Source of the DNA: DATFDN01 sp963767645
GTDB taxonomy: Bacteria; Pseudomonadota; Alphaproteobacteria; Acetobacterales; Acetobacteraceae
Assembly: GCA_963767645.1 (NCBI GenBank)
Contig: CAVYEW010000004.1
Location: 558,001-622,000 of the forward strand
Length of the DNA stretch: 64,000 nucleotides
Direction of reading: 5' to 3'
Below are positions 17,830 through 26,527 of the stretch, in pieces. Made by a program: the position numbers and the translations under genes. Under the pieces are notes generated by a model that saw only the letters and a list, made by a program, of their open reading frames with translations, did not search any database and was not told the DNA's origin. Each line of letters opens with the position of its first letter. The stretch's first letter is position 1.

Positions 17830-18528
17830 TCAGCCCTCCGCGTCCGAGAAGGGGCGATAGACCAATCCCTTGCGCGCCAGCGCCTCGCGCATCCCATAGA
17901 TGTCCAAGCCCAGCTCGCCCGCCCGAAGCCGCGCGCGCGTGCCCGCCTCCTTGCGCTCGCGCGCCTCGCTCTTGCGCAGCACGTCCTCGGCGGCCAGGCA
18001 CGGCACGATTACTGCGCCGTCATCGTCCGCGACGACCAGGTCGCCGGGCCGAACGAGTTGGCCTGCGCAAACCACGGGCACGTTGACCGAGCCAAGCGTC
18101 TCCTTGACCGTGCCCTGGGCCGAGACAGCCCTTGACCAGACCGGGAAGCGCATCCCGGTCAGCGCCGCCACGTCCCGCACGCCCGCCTCGATGACCAAGC
18201 CGAGCACGCCGCGCGCGGCGAGCGAGCAGGCCAGCAACTCGCCGAAGTAGCCGGTATCGCAGGGCGAGGTGGGGGCGACGACCAGCACATCCCCCGCCCG
18301 GCACTGCTCGACCGCGACATGGAGCGTCCAATTGTCGGCCGGCGGGACGGAGACCGTGACGGCGCTGCCCGCGAGCTTCGCCCCCGGATAGATCGGCCGC
18401 ATGTAGGAGGCGAGCAGGCCGGTGCGGCCCTGCGCTTCGTGCACGGTGGCCACGCCGAAGGGGGCGAAGGCTTCCGCGACCGCGCGGGCGACCCGGGGCG
18501 GGTCGGTGACGACCAGGCCGGCGGTCAC
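17830..18528 (-). CDS. ligK: 4-carboxy-4-hydroxy-2-oxoadipate aldolase / oxaloacetate decarboxylase (RraA fold)
   Basis: Cytosolic Mg2+-dependent class II pyruvate aldolase (232 aa), expected to split CHA into pyruvate and oxaloacetate, the last step of the protocatechuate-4,5 and gallate pathways. LigK/GalC-specific stretches are clear: VATVHEAQGRTGLL, PADNWTLHVAVEQC, PCDTGYFGELLA, IEAGVRDVAALTGM and SAQGTVKETLGSVNVPVV. These distinguish it from RraA itself. GTG at 18528 overlaps the galB stop (GTGA), so the two are translationally coupled. Confidence 0.9.
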   Translation of the reverse strand: MTAGLVVTDPPRVARAVAEAFAPFGVATVHEAQGRTGLLASYMRPIYPGAKLAGSAVTVSVPPADNWTLHVAVEQCRAGDVLVVAPTSPCDTGYFGELLACSLAARGVLGLVIEAGVRDVAALTGMRFPVWSRAVSAQGTVKETLGSVNVPVVCAGQLVRPGDLVVADDDGAVIVPCLAAEDVLRKSEARERKEAGTRARLRAGELGLDIYGMREALARKGLVYRPFSDAEG

Positions 18529-19251
18529 GCCAGGCTCTCCACGACATGCGGGAACACGGCTTCGTAGCCCTCCCCGTAGGTGATCTTCTTATCCGAGTTG
18601 CGCGCCGCCTGCGCCCCGCGCTGCTGCGCAACCCTTGTGTAGTACCTCCCAGAGATGCTCCTGCCCGGCCATGCACTCGATGGCGGCGCGCTTCTTCTCC
18701 CACACCGGCGTGATGTCGAGCAGCACGTCCGGCTTCCAGTCGCACTGCTCGGGCTGGTGCGGCTCGAACAGGAACACTGGTGGCGCGCCGAGCACCTTCT
18801 GGCCGGGATGGTGCCCGTGCGCCTGGGCGATGATGCGGGCGTGCTGGGCGAAGTCGGTAGCTGCCGGGTGATCGTGGTTGTAGATGTCCTTGCGCGAGTG
18901 CGACAGCACAAAGGCCGGGCGGATCGCGCGATAGACGTCCACGAGGCGATAGAGCGATTCCTGGGAAAGCGTGATCGGGTAGTCGCCGAGATCCCAGAAC
19001 TGGATGTCGGCGACGCCGAGGTGCCGTGCGGCCGCCTCGGCCTCCTTCTGCCGTTCCGCTTTCACCCGGCCCAGCGTCATCCCCTCCTGGCGCCAGAGCT
19101 TCGCGCTCTCCCCACGCTCGCCGTAGGAGAGGCAGATCACCGTGACCGCGAAGCCCTTCTCCGCGTGCAGCGCGATCGCGCCGCCGGCGCGCCAGACGAA
19201 GTCCGCCGAGTGCGCGCTCACCACGAGCGCCGTCTTGCCCGTCCCGGTCAC
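18525..19251 (-). pseudogene. galB: 4-oxalomesaconate hydratase GalB (PIG-L family), frameshifted
   Basis: Zn-dependent PIG-L-fold hydratase converting 4-oxalomesaconate to CHA, the substrate of the next gene. The N-terminus TALVVSAHSADFVWRAGGAIALHA carries the metal motif (AHSAD), and VLSHSRKDIYNHDHPAAT supplies further His/Asp ligands. The frame from 19251 runs cleanly to about 18648, where an extra G (GAGG before TAC) sends it into nonsense. The correct C-terminus (YYTRVAQQRGAQAARNSDKK to HVVESLA) continues in the next frame to the TGA at 18525. That stop overlaps the ligK start in the usual GTGA way, so the break is recent or a sequence error. The start GTG at 19251 overlaps the dioxygenase stop. 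Confidence 0.85.
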
Positions 19252-20267
19252 GATGCGATCCCCTTTTCCGCCAAGTCGTCCTGCCCCGCCGTTTCCGTCT
19301 CACCCCCGAACCCGGGCGGCAGCGGCGGCGTGCCGTGCGTGTGGAAGCTCTCGATGGTCTTCAGCCCCCAGGCCTGGCCTTTCTTGCGCTCGGCTTCGGT
19401 CCAGGTGATCGGCTTCCAATCGGGTGCCAGCACGAGCCGGGCGCCGGCATTGGCTATCTCCACCCGGTTGCCGCCGGGCTCGTAGACGTAGAGGAAGAAG
19501 GTCTGCTGGACGGCGTGCTTGTGCGGCCCGGTCTCGATGAAGACGCCGTTCTCCAGGAAGATGTCGGCCGCCCGCAGAATCTCCTCACGGCTGTCGAGCG
19601 CGAAGGTGACGTGATGGAAGCGGCCCCGGACGTCGTGGGCTTCGCGCGTGTAGGCGAAATCGTAGCTCTTGTTCGTGCAGGTCAGCCACATGCCGACCTC
19701 GGTACCATCATCGAGCACGATCTGCTCGGTCAGGCGGAAGCCGAGATAGTCCTCGAAGAACTCCCGGTTCGCCCGGATGTCGACGGCGAGGCAGTTGAAG
19801 TGATCGATCCGCCGCACGTTCACGCCGCGCGCCGGGAAGCGCTGCGCCTGGTTCTTGAGCGAGGGGCGCAGCGCGGGCGGCGCGTCGTACCAGTCGGTTT
19901 CGTAGTAAAGTTCGATCAGGTGCCCGTCCGGATCACGGAACTGGAAGGCCGGCCCGTGGCCGAGCTCCCCCTCGTGCCAGCCGACCTCGTAGCCCGAGCC
20001 CGTGAGCGCCGCCACGCGCCGCTGCAACGCCTGCGGGCTGCGCGCGCGAAAGGCGGCATGGCCGAGCCCGGAGGTGTTCGAGCCCGTCAGCTTGAGCGAG
20101 TAGCGCTCATAGTCGTCCCAGCCCCGCAGATAGACGGACTCGCCCTGGCGCCCGCTCTCGGTCATGCCCATGACGTCCACGAAGAAGCGCAAGGACTCCT
20201 CGGGCTTGGGCGTCAGCAGTTCCAGATGGCCGAGATGGGCCACGTCCATGATCGGTTCGCCTTGCAT
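19248..20267 (-). CDS. Extradiol ring-cleavage dioxygenase, catechol 2,3-dioxygenase-like (VOC superfamily)
   Basis: Fe(II)-dependent type I extradiol dioxygenase (339 aa) expected to open a catecholic ring. Two VOC modules are visible. The first begins HLGHLELLTPKPEESLRFFV; the second, catalytic one has H156 (RIDHFNCLAVD), H218/H219 (RFHHVTFALD) and E270 (NRVEIAN), matching the 2-His-1-carboxylate iron site. The C-terminal GLKTIESFHTHGTPP is typical of catechol 2,3-dioxygenases. ATG at 20267 is preceded by AAGGAGG. It is first of a four-gene operon whose remaining enzymes act on oxalomesaconate-type intermediates, so the true substrate may carry carboxyl groups rather than be catechol. Confidence 0.87.
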   Translation of the reverse strand: MQGEPIMDVAHLGHLELLTPKPEESLRFFVDVMGMTESGRQGESVYLRGWDDYERYSLKLTGSNTSGLGHAAFRARSPQALQRRVAALTGSGYEVGWHEGELGHGPAFQFRDPDGHLIELYYETDWYDAPPALRPSLKNQAQRFPARGVNVRRIDHFNCLAVDIRANREFFEDYLGFRLTEQIVLDDGTEVGMWLTCTNKSYDFAYTREAHDVRGRFHHVTFALDSREEILRAADIFLENGVFIETGPHKHAVQQTFFLYVYEPGGNRVEIANAGARLVLAPDWKPITWTEAERKKGQAWGLKTIESFHTHGTPPLPPGFGGETETAGQDDLAEKGIAS

Positions 20268-20409
20268 CCTATCCTCCTTCATTCGCGCGACCCCTCGGCT
20301 TCTGCACGAACCCAGTCAACGCGAGCTCAACCCCGGAACAGACACGGTGTGGGATAGCCGACCACCCGATATGCCGTTAGCCTTCCCCATAACCCCCGGA
20401 GAAACGGAC

Positions 20410-21291
20410 ATGACGGCCACTGCGTTTAAACTCGGCGACATCACCGTCCACCGCGTGGTGGAGCAAGAAGGCCCGTTCTTCGAACCGCGCGAATTCTTCC
20501 CCACTCTTACGGCAGAAGTGCTGGAGGAAAACCGCGGCTGGATGACCGAGGGTGGGTATCTCGACAAACAGAACGGCCAGCTCGTACTTTGCGTCCAGTC
20601 CTATTTGGTGCAAACCCCGCACCACACCATCCTGATCGACAGCTGTGTCGGCAACCACAAGCCGCGCCCGGCGCGTCCGTTCTGGAACATGATGAACTCC
20701 GACCGGTTCGAGACCAACCTCGCCGGCACCGGCGTCGCCGTCGATCAGATCGACTACGTGATGTGCACCCACCTGCATGTCGATCATGTCGGCTGGAACA
20801 CAAAGCTGGAGAACGGCCGCTGGGTTCCTACCTTCCCGAACGCAAAATATGTCTTTGCCGACCGCGAGCTCGCCTATTGGACCGAAGCGGAAAGGAAGAA
20901 CCCGTCGAACGCTCCTTGGATCACGGACTCCGTCCTCCCTATCGTCGCCGCCAAGCGCGAGGAAGTGGTGAGGAGCGATCACCAACTCAGCGAGGACGTG
21001 AAGCTGATCCCCACGCCCGGGCACACAATCGATCACTACTCGGTCCAGGTGGGCAAACCCGACGCGGACGCCGTGATCGCCGGCGACATGATCCATTCGC
21101 CGCTGCAGGGCCGCTACCCGGAACTTGGCATGCGTGCCGACTACAACTCCCCGCAAGCTGGCGAGTCACGCCGTAGGCTGTTCAGCTGCCTATGCGACAC
21201 GTCCACGCTGCTCTGCACGGCGCATTTTCCATCGCCCTCTTCCGGCCGGATAAAGCGCTGGGGTGATGGTTTCAGGTTCGAGCTGGTCTAA
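20410..21291 (+). CDS. MBL-fold metallo-hydrolase
   Basis: Metallo-beta-lactamase-fold hydrolase (293 aa). The binuclear metal motif THLHVDHVGWN gives H121, H123, D125 and H126; a further His lies in TPGHTIDH and an Asp in VIAGDMIHSPL. The N-terminal half resembles the quorum-quenching lactonase/AttM-like group, but the substrate cannot be called. ATG at 20410 follows GGAGA. It is divergent from the dioxygenase operon and precedes a Liv-type importer, so a role in handling an imported lactone or ester is possible. Confidence 0.83.
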   Translation: MTATAFKLGDITVHRVVEQEGPFFEPREFFPTLTAEVLEENRGWMTEGGYLDKQNGQLVLCVQSYLVQTPHHTILIDSCVGNHKPRPARPFWNMMNSDRFETNLAGTGVAVDQIDYVMCTHLHVDHVGWNTKLENGRWVPTFPNAKYVFADRELAYWTEAERKNPSNAPWITDSVLPIVAAKREEVVRSDHQLSEDVKLIPTPGHTIDHYSVQVGKPDADAVIAGDMIHSPLQGRYPELGMRADYNSPQAGESRRRLFSCLCDTSTLLCTAHFPSPSSGRIKRWGDGFRFELV

Positions 21292-21408
21292 GCTCGCTTC
21301 CTCCCCTCGGGCCCGGCCTACCCGGCAAGCCGGCAATCTGGACGGTGGCGTTGCACGCATAGCCCAGTTCGGTAATTTGGTCTGGGATCAGAAATCAGGA
21401 TTGCTTGG

Positions 21409-22599
21409 ATGGCACTCACTCGTCGTGCGTTCACGGTTGGCTCGGCTGGCGCGCTGACCGTGGCGGGACTGGCCCGTCCGGCCATTGCGGCAAGCGAGCC
21501 GATCCGCTTCGGCTGGCTCGTGGCGCTCACGGGCGCCAACTCCGCCCCCGGGGTCGGCTTCAACCGCGGTGTCGTGTATGCAGCGAATAAGCTCAACGCG
21601 GCCGGCGGGGTGAAGGGCCGGAAGTTTGAGGTTATCGCACGCGACACCCAGGGCGATCCGACCAAGGCGGTGAACGCCGCCGTGGAGTTGGCGTCCCGGG
21701 TGAAAGTGAACGCCGTCTTCGGACCCACCAATTCCGGCGAGGCTCTGGCAACGACGCCGCTCTTGGCTCGGTTCAAGGTGCCGAACCTGCAAGTGGGGGT
21801 GGTCGACACGCTGATCGACCCGCAGAAATACCCGAACGCGTTCCGCTTGGCCCCGAACAACACCCAGTGGGACGCAGCCAACCGCAACTACTGCCTGAAT
21901 GTGCTGAAGGCCAAATCCGTGGCCGTGCTGGGAGACAACACCGGATACGGAACGACGGCGGTCGGCGCCGCGGTGGCGAACTTCAAGAAGGCCGGCACTC
22001 GAGTCGTCTATCAGGCGGTGATCGACGCCAATGCGCAGGACGTCTCGCCGGATCTACTGCGAGCGAAGAACGCGGGCGCGGAGGTGGTTGTGGTCTGGAG
22101 TGACAGCACCGGCCTCGATGCGCGCATGATGAACGCGCGTGGCCGGATCGGCTGGGACGTGGTGTTCGCCGGCCATCCGGCGATGGGTTCCGGCGACGTG
22201 GCCCATTTGCTCGACAAACCCTCCGACTGGGACAAGGTGTACATCGTTGGCTACCGGAGCTGCAGCTTCGATGCCAGCGGCAAGCTCCCGGCACGCACGC
22301 AGGCGTTCGTCGATGAGGTGAAGGGCAAGGTCGAACTCGCCGACACGTCGCTCTGGTGGGTAGTCTCGGGCGTCGATGCAGTGAACCTGGTGGCGGATGC
22401 GGTGGAGAAGACCGGGTCGAGCAGCTCGGAGGCGATCATCGGCTACTGGAACAGCGTCAAGAACTGGCCGGGCCTGTTCGGCGACTACACCTTCACCCCG
22501 ACGCAGCACAATGGGTACCCGACCGAGGAGGTTGTGATGTCGGCCGCCAATTCCGAACGTGACGGAGCGTTCGCGATGGCGCCCGGCTACGGCGCCTGA
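21409..22599 (+). CDS. Liv-type ABC importer substrate-binding protein (first of two)
   Basis: Periplasmic binding protein (396 aa). It has a Tat-type signal (TRRAFTVGSAGALTVAGLARPAIAA) and the type I fold opening EPIRFGWLVALTGANSAPG. Further landmarks are FGPTNSGEALATTPL, VLGDNTGYGTTAV and a C-terminal FTPTQHNGYPTEEVVM. It is closely related to the next gene, sharing the same layout and many identical segments (APNN, GYGT, QHNGYP), so the pair arose by duplication. AGGA lies 8 nt before the ATG. Confidence 0.92.
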   Translation: MALTRRAFTVGSAGALTVAGLARPAIAASEPIRFGWLVALTGANSAPGVGFNRGVVYAANKLNAAGGVKGRKFEVIARDTQGDPTKAVNAAVELASRVKVNAVFGPTNSGEALATTPLLARFKVPNLQVGVVDTLIDPQKYPNAFRLAPNNTQWDAANRNYCLNVLKAKSVAVLGDNTGYGTTAVGAAVANFKKAGTRVVYQAVIDANAQDVSPDLLRAKNAGAEVVVVWSDSTGLDARMMNARGRIGWDVVFAGHPAMGSGDVAHLLDKPSDWDKVYIVGYRSCSFDASGKLPARTQAFVDEVKGKVELADTSLWWVVSGVDAVNLVADAVEKTGSSSSEAIIGYWNSVKNWPGLFGDYTFTPTQHNGYPTEEVVMSAANSERDGAFAMAPGYGA

Positions 22600-22615
22600 G
22601 TCGGAATGCACTGTC

Positions 22616-22630
22616 CCATGCTAGGCATGG
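22616..22630 (+). other. Inverted repeat between the two binding-protein genes
   Basis: CCATGC TAG GCATGG forms a perfect 6-bp stem with a 3-nt loop, 17 nt after the first binding-protein stop and 46 nt before the second start. It could be an mRNA-stabilising or partial-termination hairpin that sets different levels of the two proteins, or an operator. The very short loop makes it weak evidence. Confidence 0.3.
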
Positions 22631-22675
22631 TCCGTCAGGCATTGTCATAAGAACAACAAAAATCGGGAGGAATGG

Positions 22676-23869
22676 ATGCCGATCACTCGCCGCCAGGTCC
22701 TGGCTGGCTCCGCCGGCGCCGCCTCGCTGGTCTCCGGTCTCGCCCGGCCGGCGATTGCCGCATCCGAGCCGATTCGGATCGGCTTTCTGCCGGCGCTCAC
22801 CGGACCGAGCTCGTCGACCGGCATCGCGATGAATCGCGGCACGATTTTCGCCGTCGATGAGATCAACGCCGCCGGCGGCGTCAATGGCCGGCGCATCGAG
22901 CTGATCACCCGCGATACCCAGAGCGATCCCACCAAGGCGGTGAACGCGGCGGCTGAGCTTACGCGCCGGCAGCACGTCGATGTCGTGTGGGGGCCGCTTA
23001 ACTCCGGAGAGGCGCTGGCGGCGACGCCGCTAATCGCCCGCGTCGGGGTGCCGCAGCTCGATCCATGCTGGGTCGATGTGCTGATCGACGTGAAGAAATA
23101 CCCGCTTGCATTCCGCAACGCGCCAAACAATCACCAGATCGGGGCGGCCGCGAACCATTACGTGGTGGACGTGCTGAGGCTCAAGAGGGTTGCGGTGATC
23201 GGCGACACCACTGGCTATGGGACCGCATCGGTCGAGACCTATGTGCCGATGCTCAAGGCGGCAGGCGCTACTGTGGTCTATCAAGGAGAAACCGACTCGA
23301 GCGATCCGGACCTGAAGCCGGAGCTGCTGCGGATGCGCTCTGCGGGTGCGCAGGTCATCATGCCCTGGAGCGTGAACGCCGGCTTCCTCTCCCGCATCAT
23401 CAACGCGCGGGGACAAATGGGCTGGGACGTGCCGATCGTTGGCCAGACGACGCTCGGCTCCGGCCAGACCAAGGCCTTGCTGGAAAAACCCGAATACTGG
23501 GACAAGGTCTATCAGAACAACTTCCGCAGTTGCAGCGAAGACAGCGCGGGCAAACTGCCGGCGCGCACGGCGGCATTCGTGGATCGCCTGCGTGCTGCAA
23601 AAATAGAGATGGGCGATACGCTGCTATGGTGGATCGCCTGCGGCTATGACGCGCCAAGGATCATCGCCGCGGCCGTGCAGCACGCGGGCAGTGCGCCGGA
23701 GCAAATTGCCGGCTACTGGAATAGCCTCAAATCCTGGCCGGGCGTCTATGGCGATATCACCTGGACTCCCGAGCAGCATAACGGATACCCGGACGATGAG
23801 ATCGTGATGTGCCAGGCCAACTCGTTCCACGACGGCACGTTCAGGCTGGCGCCCGGCTATAGCGCCTGA
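22676..23869 (+). CDS. Liv-type ABC importer substrate-binding protein (second of two)
   Basis: Paralogue of the preceding gene (397 aa). It has a Tat-type signal (TRRQVLAGSAGAASLVSGLARP), then EPIRIGFLPALTGPSSSTG, VVWGPLNSGEALAATPLIAR, VIGDTTGYGTASVE and WTPEQHNGYPDDEIVM. GGGAGGA precedes the ATG. The ligand-pocket regions differ more from the first copy than the framework does (for example LDPCWVDVLID against LQVGVVDTLID), suggesting different ligands for one permease. It lies 4 nt before livH. Confidence 0.92.
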   Translation: MPITRRQVLAGSAGAASLVSGLARPAIAASEPIRIGFLPALTGPSSSTGIAMNRGTIFAVDEINAAGGVNGRRIELITRDTQSDPTKAVNAAAELTRRQHVDVVWGPLNSGEALAATPLIARVGVPQLDPCWVDVLIDVKKYPLAFRNAPNNHQIGAAANHYVVDVLRLKRVAVIGDTTGYGTASVETYVPMLKAAGATVVYQGETDSSDPDLKPELLRMRSAGAQVIMPWSVNAGFLSRIINARGQMGWDVPIVGQTTLGSGQTKALLEKPEYWDKVYQNNFRSCSEDSAGKLPARTAAFVDRLRAAKIEMGDTLLWWIACGYDAPRIIAAAVQHAGSAPEQIAGYWNSLKSWPGVYGDITWTPEQHNGYPDDEIVMCQANSFHDGTFRLAPGYSA

Positions 23870-23873
23870 ACCG

Positions 23874-24731
23874 ATGCTCCAGTCGATCATCTCCTACGGG
23901 TTGGCGATGGGTGCGATCTATGCCCTGATCGGCATTACCTACAACGTGATGTTCACCGCTTCGCGCGTGTTCAGCTTTACCGCAGGCGTGCTTGGGATGC
24001 TGGGCGGCGTGTTCGGGGCCTTGTTCATTGGCCGGCTCGGCCTGCCGGTGGTCGTGGGCTTTCTCGCGACGCTAGCCGCCGGCGCGGCGATCGGCGTGGC
24101 GACCGAGATCGTCGCCGTCCGGCCGGTGCTGAAGAGCCTGGAGCAGCATCTCTATGTGCTCTCCACCCTCGCCTTCGCGCTAATGGCCCAGCAGCTCACT
24201 GCAATCGAGTGGAGCACGGAGCCCCAACCGTTTCCGCGCCTGCTTGGCATGGACCGAGGCGTGCTGGACCAGCAATTCTGGCTCCCACTTCTGGCCTGTG
24301 CGGCAACGCTCCTCGGGTTAGAGCTGCTCTATCGACGCACCCTGATCGGTCGCGCCTTCCTGGCGATTGCCGAGGACAACTATGCCGCACGGGCGCTCGG
24401 GCTGCCGGAGCGGAACCTGCGCATGACAAGCTACGCCCTGGCCGGCGCGATCGGCGCGCTTGCCGGTTTTGCCGGTGGCGAGGTGCTGCTAGCCTTCTTC
24501 GCCAACGCGCCGATGCTGAACTTCTACGGGTTCGTCCCGGTGGCATTGGGCGGGATGGGCAACAACCGCGGCGCCGTGGTCGGCGGCTTCGCGCTGGGAC
24601 TCTTCCAGCAGGCGGCGAACTTTCTGGTTGGCGGAGTTTTCGCCTCGGCGGCCGTTTTCGCCGTGTTCATCATCGTGCTGCTGACCCGCCCTGAGGGCCT
24701 CGGCGGCGCGGCAGCCGTTCGCCGCGTATGA
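23874..24731 (+). CDS. livH: Liv-type ABC transporter permease LivH
   Basis: Inner-membrane permease (285 aa). Hydrophobic throughout, with the LivH opening LQSIISYGLAMGAIYALIGITYNV, the coupling-region EDNYAARALGLPERNLRM and the C-terminal LLTRPEGLGG. Its TGA overlaps the ATG of the fused livM-livG gene by 4 nt. It is part of one transcription unit running 21409-27260. Confidence 0.93.
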   Translation: MLQSIISYGLAMGAIYALIGITYNVMFTASRVFSFTAGVLGMLGGVFGALFIGRLGLPVVVGFLATLAAGAAIGVATEIVAVRPVLKSLEQHLYVLSTLAFALMAQQLTAIEWSTEPQPFPRLLGMDRGVLDQQFWLPLLACAATLLGLELLYRRTLIGRAFLAIAEDNYAARALGLPERNLRMTSYALAGAIGALAGFAGGEVLLAFFANAPMLNFYGFVPVALGGMGNNRGAVVGGFALGLFQQAANFLVGGVFASAAVFAVFIIVLLTRPEGLGGAAAVRRV

Positions 24732-26527
24732 TGGACGCCTCCGCAGCACCGCTCCCGCCGGCCCGCGCCGGCCTCGGAGCCACACTCGAGGCGGCGGTGC
24801 CGTTCCTGGTACTGTTCGCCGCTGCCGCCTGTCTGCCGCTGTTCGCCGGAACCTATTGGGGGGTGATCGCGACGCGCGCCTGCGTCTACTGGGTGCTGGT
24901 CTCCGGCCTCAATCTGGTGGTCGGCTTCGCTGGCCAGATCGCCATCGGCTGGGTGGCGCTGCTGACCCTCGGCGCATACACCACCAGCGTGCTGGTGGCC
25001 GGTACCGTGGCACCAGCGATGTCGCCCTATATCGCATTGGCAATCGCCGCCCTGGCCGGCGCCATCTTCGGCGTAATCATCGGCCTGCCGGCGCTCAGGC
25101 TGCGCACCTTCTATTTTGCCATGACCACGCTCGGCTTCGCCACGATCCTCACCCAAGTGGCGCTCGCCTGGCAAAGCGTGACGGGGGGCGGCATCGGCGT
25201 CGCCGGCCCAGTGCTGACGGGGCCCTTCTCCAGCCAATGGGGGCTCTACTATTTCTGCCTGGGCGCGGCGGCGCTCTGCACGTGGATGACCGCCAATATC
25301 GCGCATAGCCGCTTCGGGCGCGCGCTGGTGGCGCTCCGCGATGCGGAGGTGGCGGCGGAAGCCACCGGCATCTCCAAGCCGGTCTTGCTGATCACCGTAT
25401 TCCTGTTCTCGGGTGCAACCGCCGCGGTGGCCGGTGGACTCTTCGCGTCGCTGCAGTCTTACATCACTCCGGACGCCTTCACCTTCGACCTTTCGGTCTT
25501 GTTCTTCATTGCCATCCTGATCGGCGGCCGCGGTTCCATCCTGGGTCCGCTGCTCGGCACGATCCTGCTGACGGTGTTGCCGGAGTTCGCCGCCCCCCTG
25601 GTCGCCTGGTCCACCTTTCTCTATGCGGTGCTGCTGCTGGTGATCGTGCTCGCCATCCCCGGCGGCATCGCGGAGCTGCTGGACTTCAAGAACCGCAAGC
25701 CGCTCGAAAGCAATCGCGCTATCGCCCCGCGCCCGGCGCTGCTGGCACGGGTGCTGGACCACGGCGCGGCGCGGGGCGCCCTCAGGCTTGAAGGGGTGGT
25801 GCTGGGCTTCGGCGGAGTCCGCGCCATAGATGGGCTCGACCTGACGATCGAGCCAGGCCAGATACACGGGCTGATAGGCCCAAACGGCTCCGGCAAGACG
25901 ACCACGCTCAACGTGATCTCAGGCTTCTATCGGCCCGAAGCCGGCGCGGTGCGGCTTGCGGGTCAGGCGCTCATCCCAGGGGCGCCGCAGAGCCGAGCGG
26001 AGCGAGGCATCGCGCGCACATTCCAGACCCCGCGCCTGATCGGCGCGGCCTCGGTGCTGGATAACGTGATGATCGGCGGCACGGTCGCGGTGCAAGGTAG
26101 CTTCGTGGAGTCCATGCTCAACCTCCCCCGGCATCGCCGCGATGAGGCCGTGATGCGCGGACTCGCATTGCTGGCGCTGCGTATTGTGGGACTGGAGGGG
26201 CTGGCCGGGGTGCGCGCGGACCGCCTGCAGCACAGTGAACTGCGCTTCATGGAAATTGCCCGGGCGCTGATGCTCAAGCCGGTCTTTCTACTGCTGGACG
26301 AGCCGGCCGCAGGCCTGTCCACTGAGGAGATCCGCCGGCTCGGCGAGCTGATCACCGAGATCGGCCGGCGCGGCACTGGCGTGCTGCTGGTGGAGCACCA
26401 CGCCGACCTGATCTTCGATATCTGCCATCATGTCACGGTACTGAACCTGGGCAGGAAACTTGCCGCCGGCGCTCCCGCCGAGATTCGCGCGCACAAGGAT
26501 GTCGTCAGTGCCTATCTCGGCGCCTGA
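24728..26527 (+). CDS. Fused Liv-type permease and ATPase (LivM-LivG)
   Basis: A 599-residue fusion. Residues 1 to about 330 are a LivM permease (GLNLVVGFAGQIAIGWVALL, LRTFYFAMTTLGFATI, FIAILIGGRGSILGPLLG). A linker leads to a LivG-type ABC ATPase from about 345 with Walker A GPNGSGKTT near 383, a Q-loop region in ARTFQTPRLIG, and Walker B VFLLLDEPAAGLS. The ABC signature, usually LSYGQQR in LivG, reads LQHSELR here. The nucleotide site completed by this signature may therefore be weakened, while the LivF partner keeps LSGGQQQ. Start and end overlap the flanking genes, confirming the fusion is genuine and not a missed stop. Confidence 0.92.
   Translation: MMDASAAPLPPARAGLGATLEAAVPFLVLFAAAACLPLFAGTYWGVIATRACVYWVLVSGLNLVVGFAGQIAIGWVALLTLGAYTTSVLVAGTVAPAMSPYIALAIAALAGAIFGVIIGLPALRLRTFYFAMTTLGFATILTQVALAWQSVTGGGIGVAGPVLTGPFSSQWGLYYFCLGAAALCTWMTANIAHSRFGRALVALRDAEVAAEATGISKPVLLITVFLFSGATAAVAGGLFASLQSYITPDAFTFDLSVLFFIAILIGGRGSILGPLLGTILLTVLPEFAAPLVAWSTFLYAVLLLVIVLAIPGGIAELLDFKNRKPLESNRAIAPRPALLARVLDHGAARGALRLEGVVLGFGGVRAIDGLDLTIEPGQIHGLIGPNGSGKTTTLNVISGFYRPEAGAVRLAGQALIPGAPQSRAERGIARTFQTPRLIGAASVLDNVMIGGTVAVQGSFVESMLNLPRHRRDEAVMRGLALLALRIVGLEGLAGVRADRLQHSELRFMEIARALMLKPVFLLLDEPAAGLSTEEIRRLGELITEIGRRGTGVLLVEHHADLIFDICHHVTVLNLGRKLAAGAPAEIRAHKDVVSAYLGA

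Noticed and set aside
24524..25867. 447-codon minus-strand frame
   Set aside because: Antisense to livH and the fused livM-livG gene; no recognisable domain.
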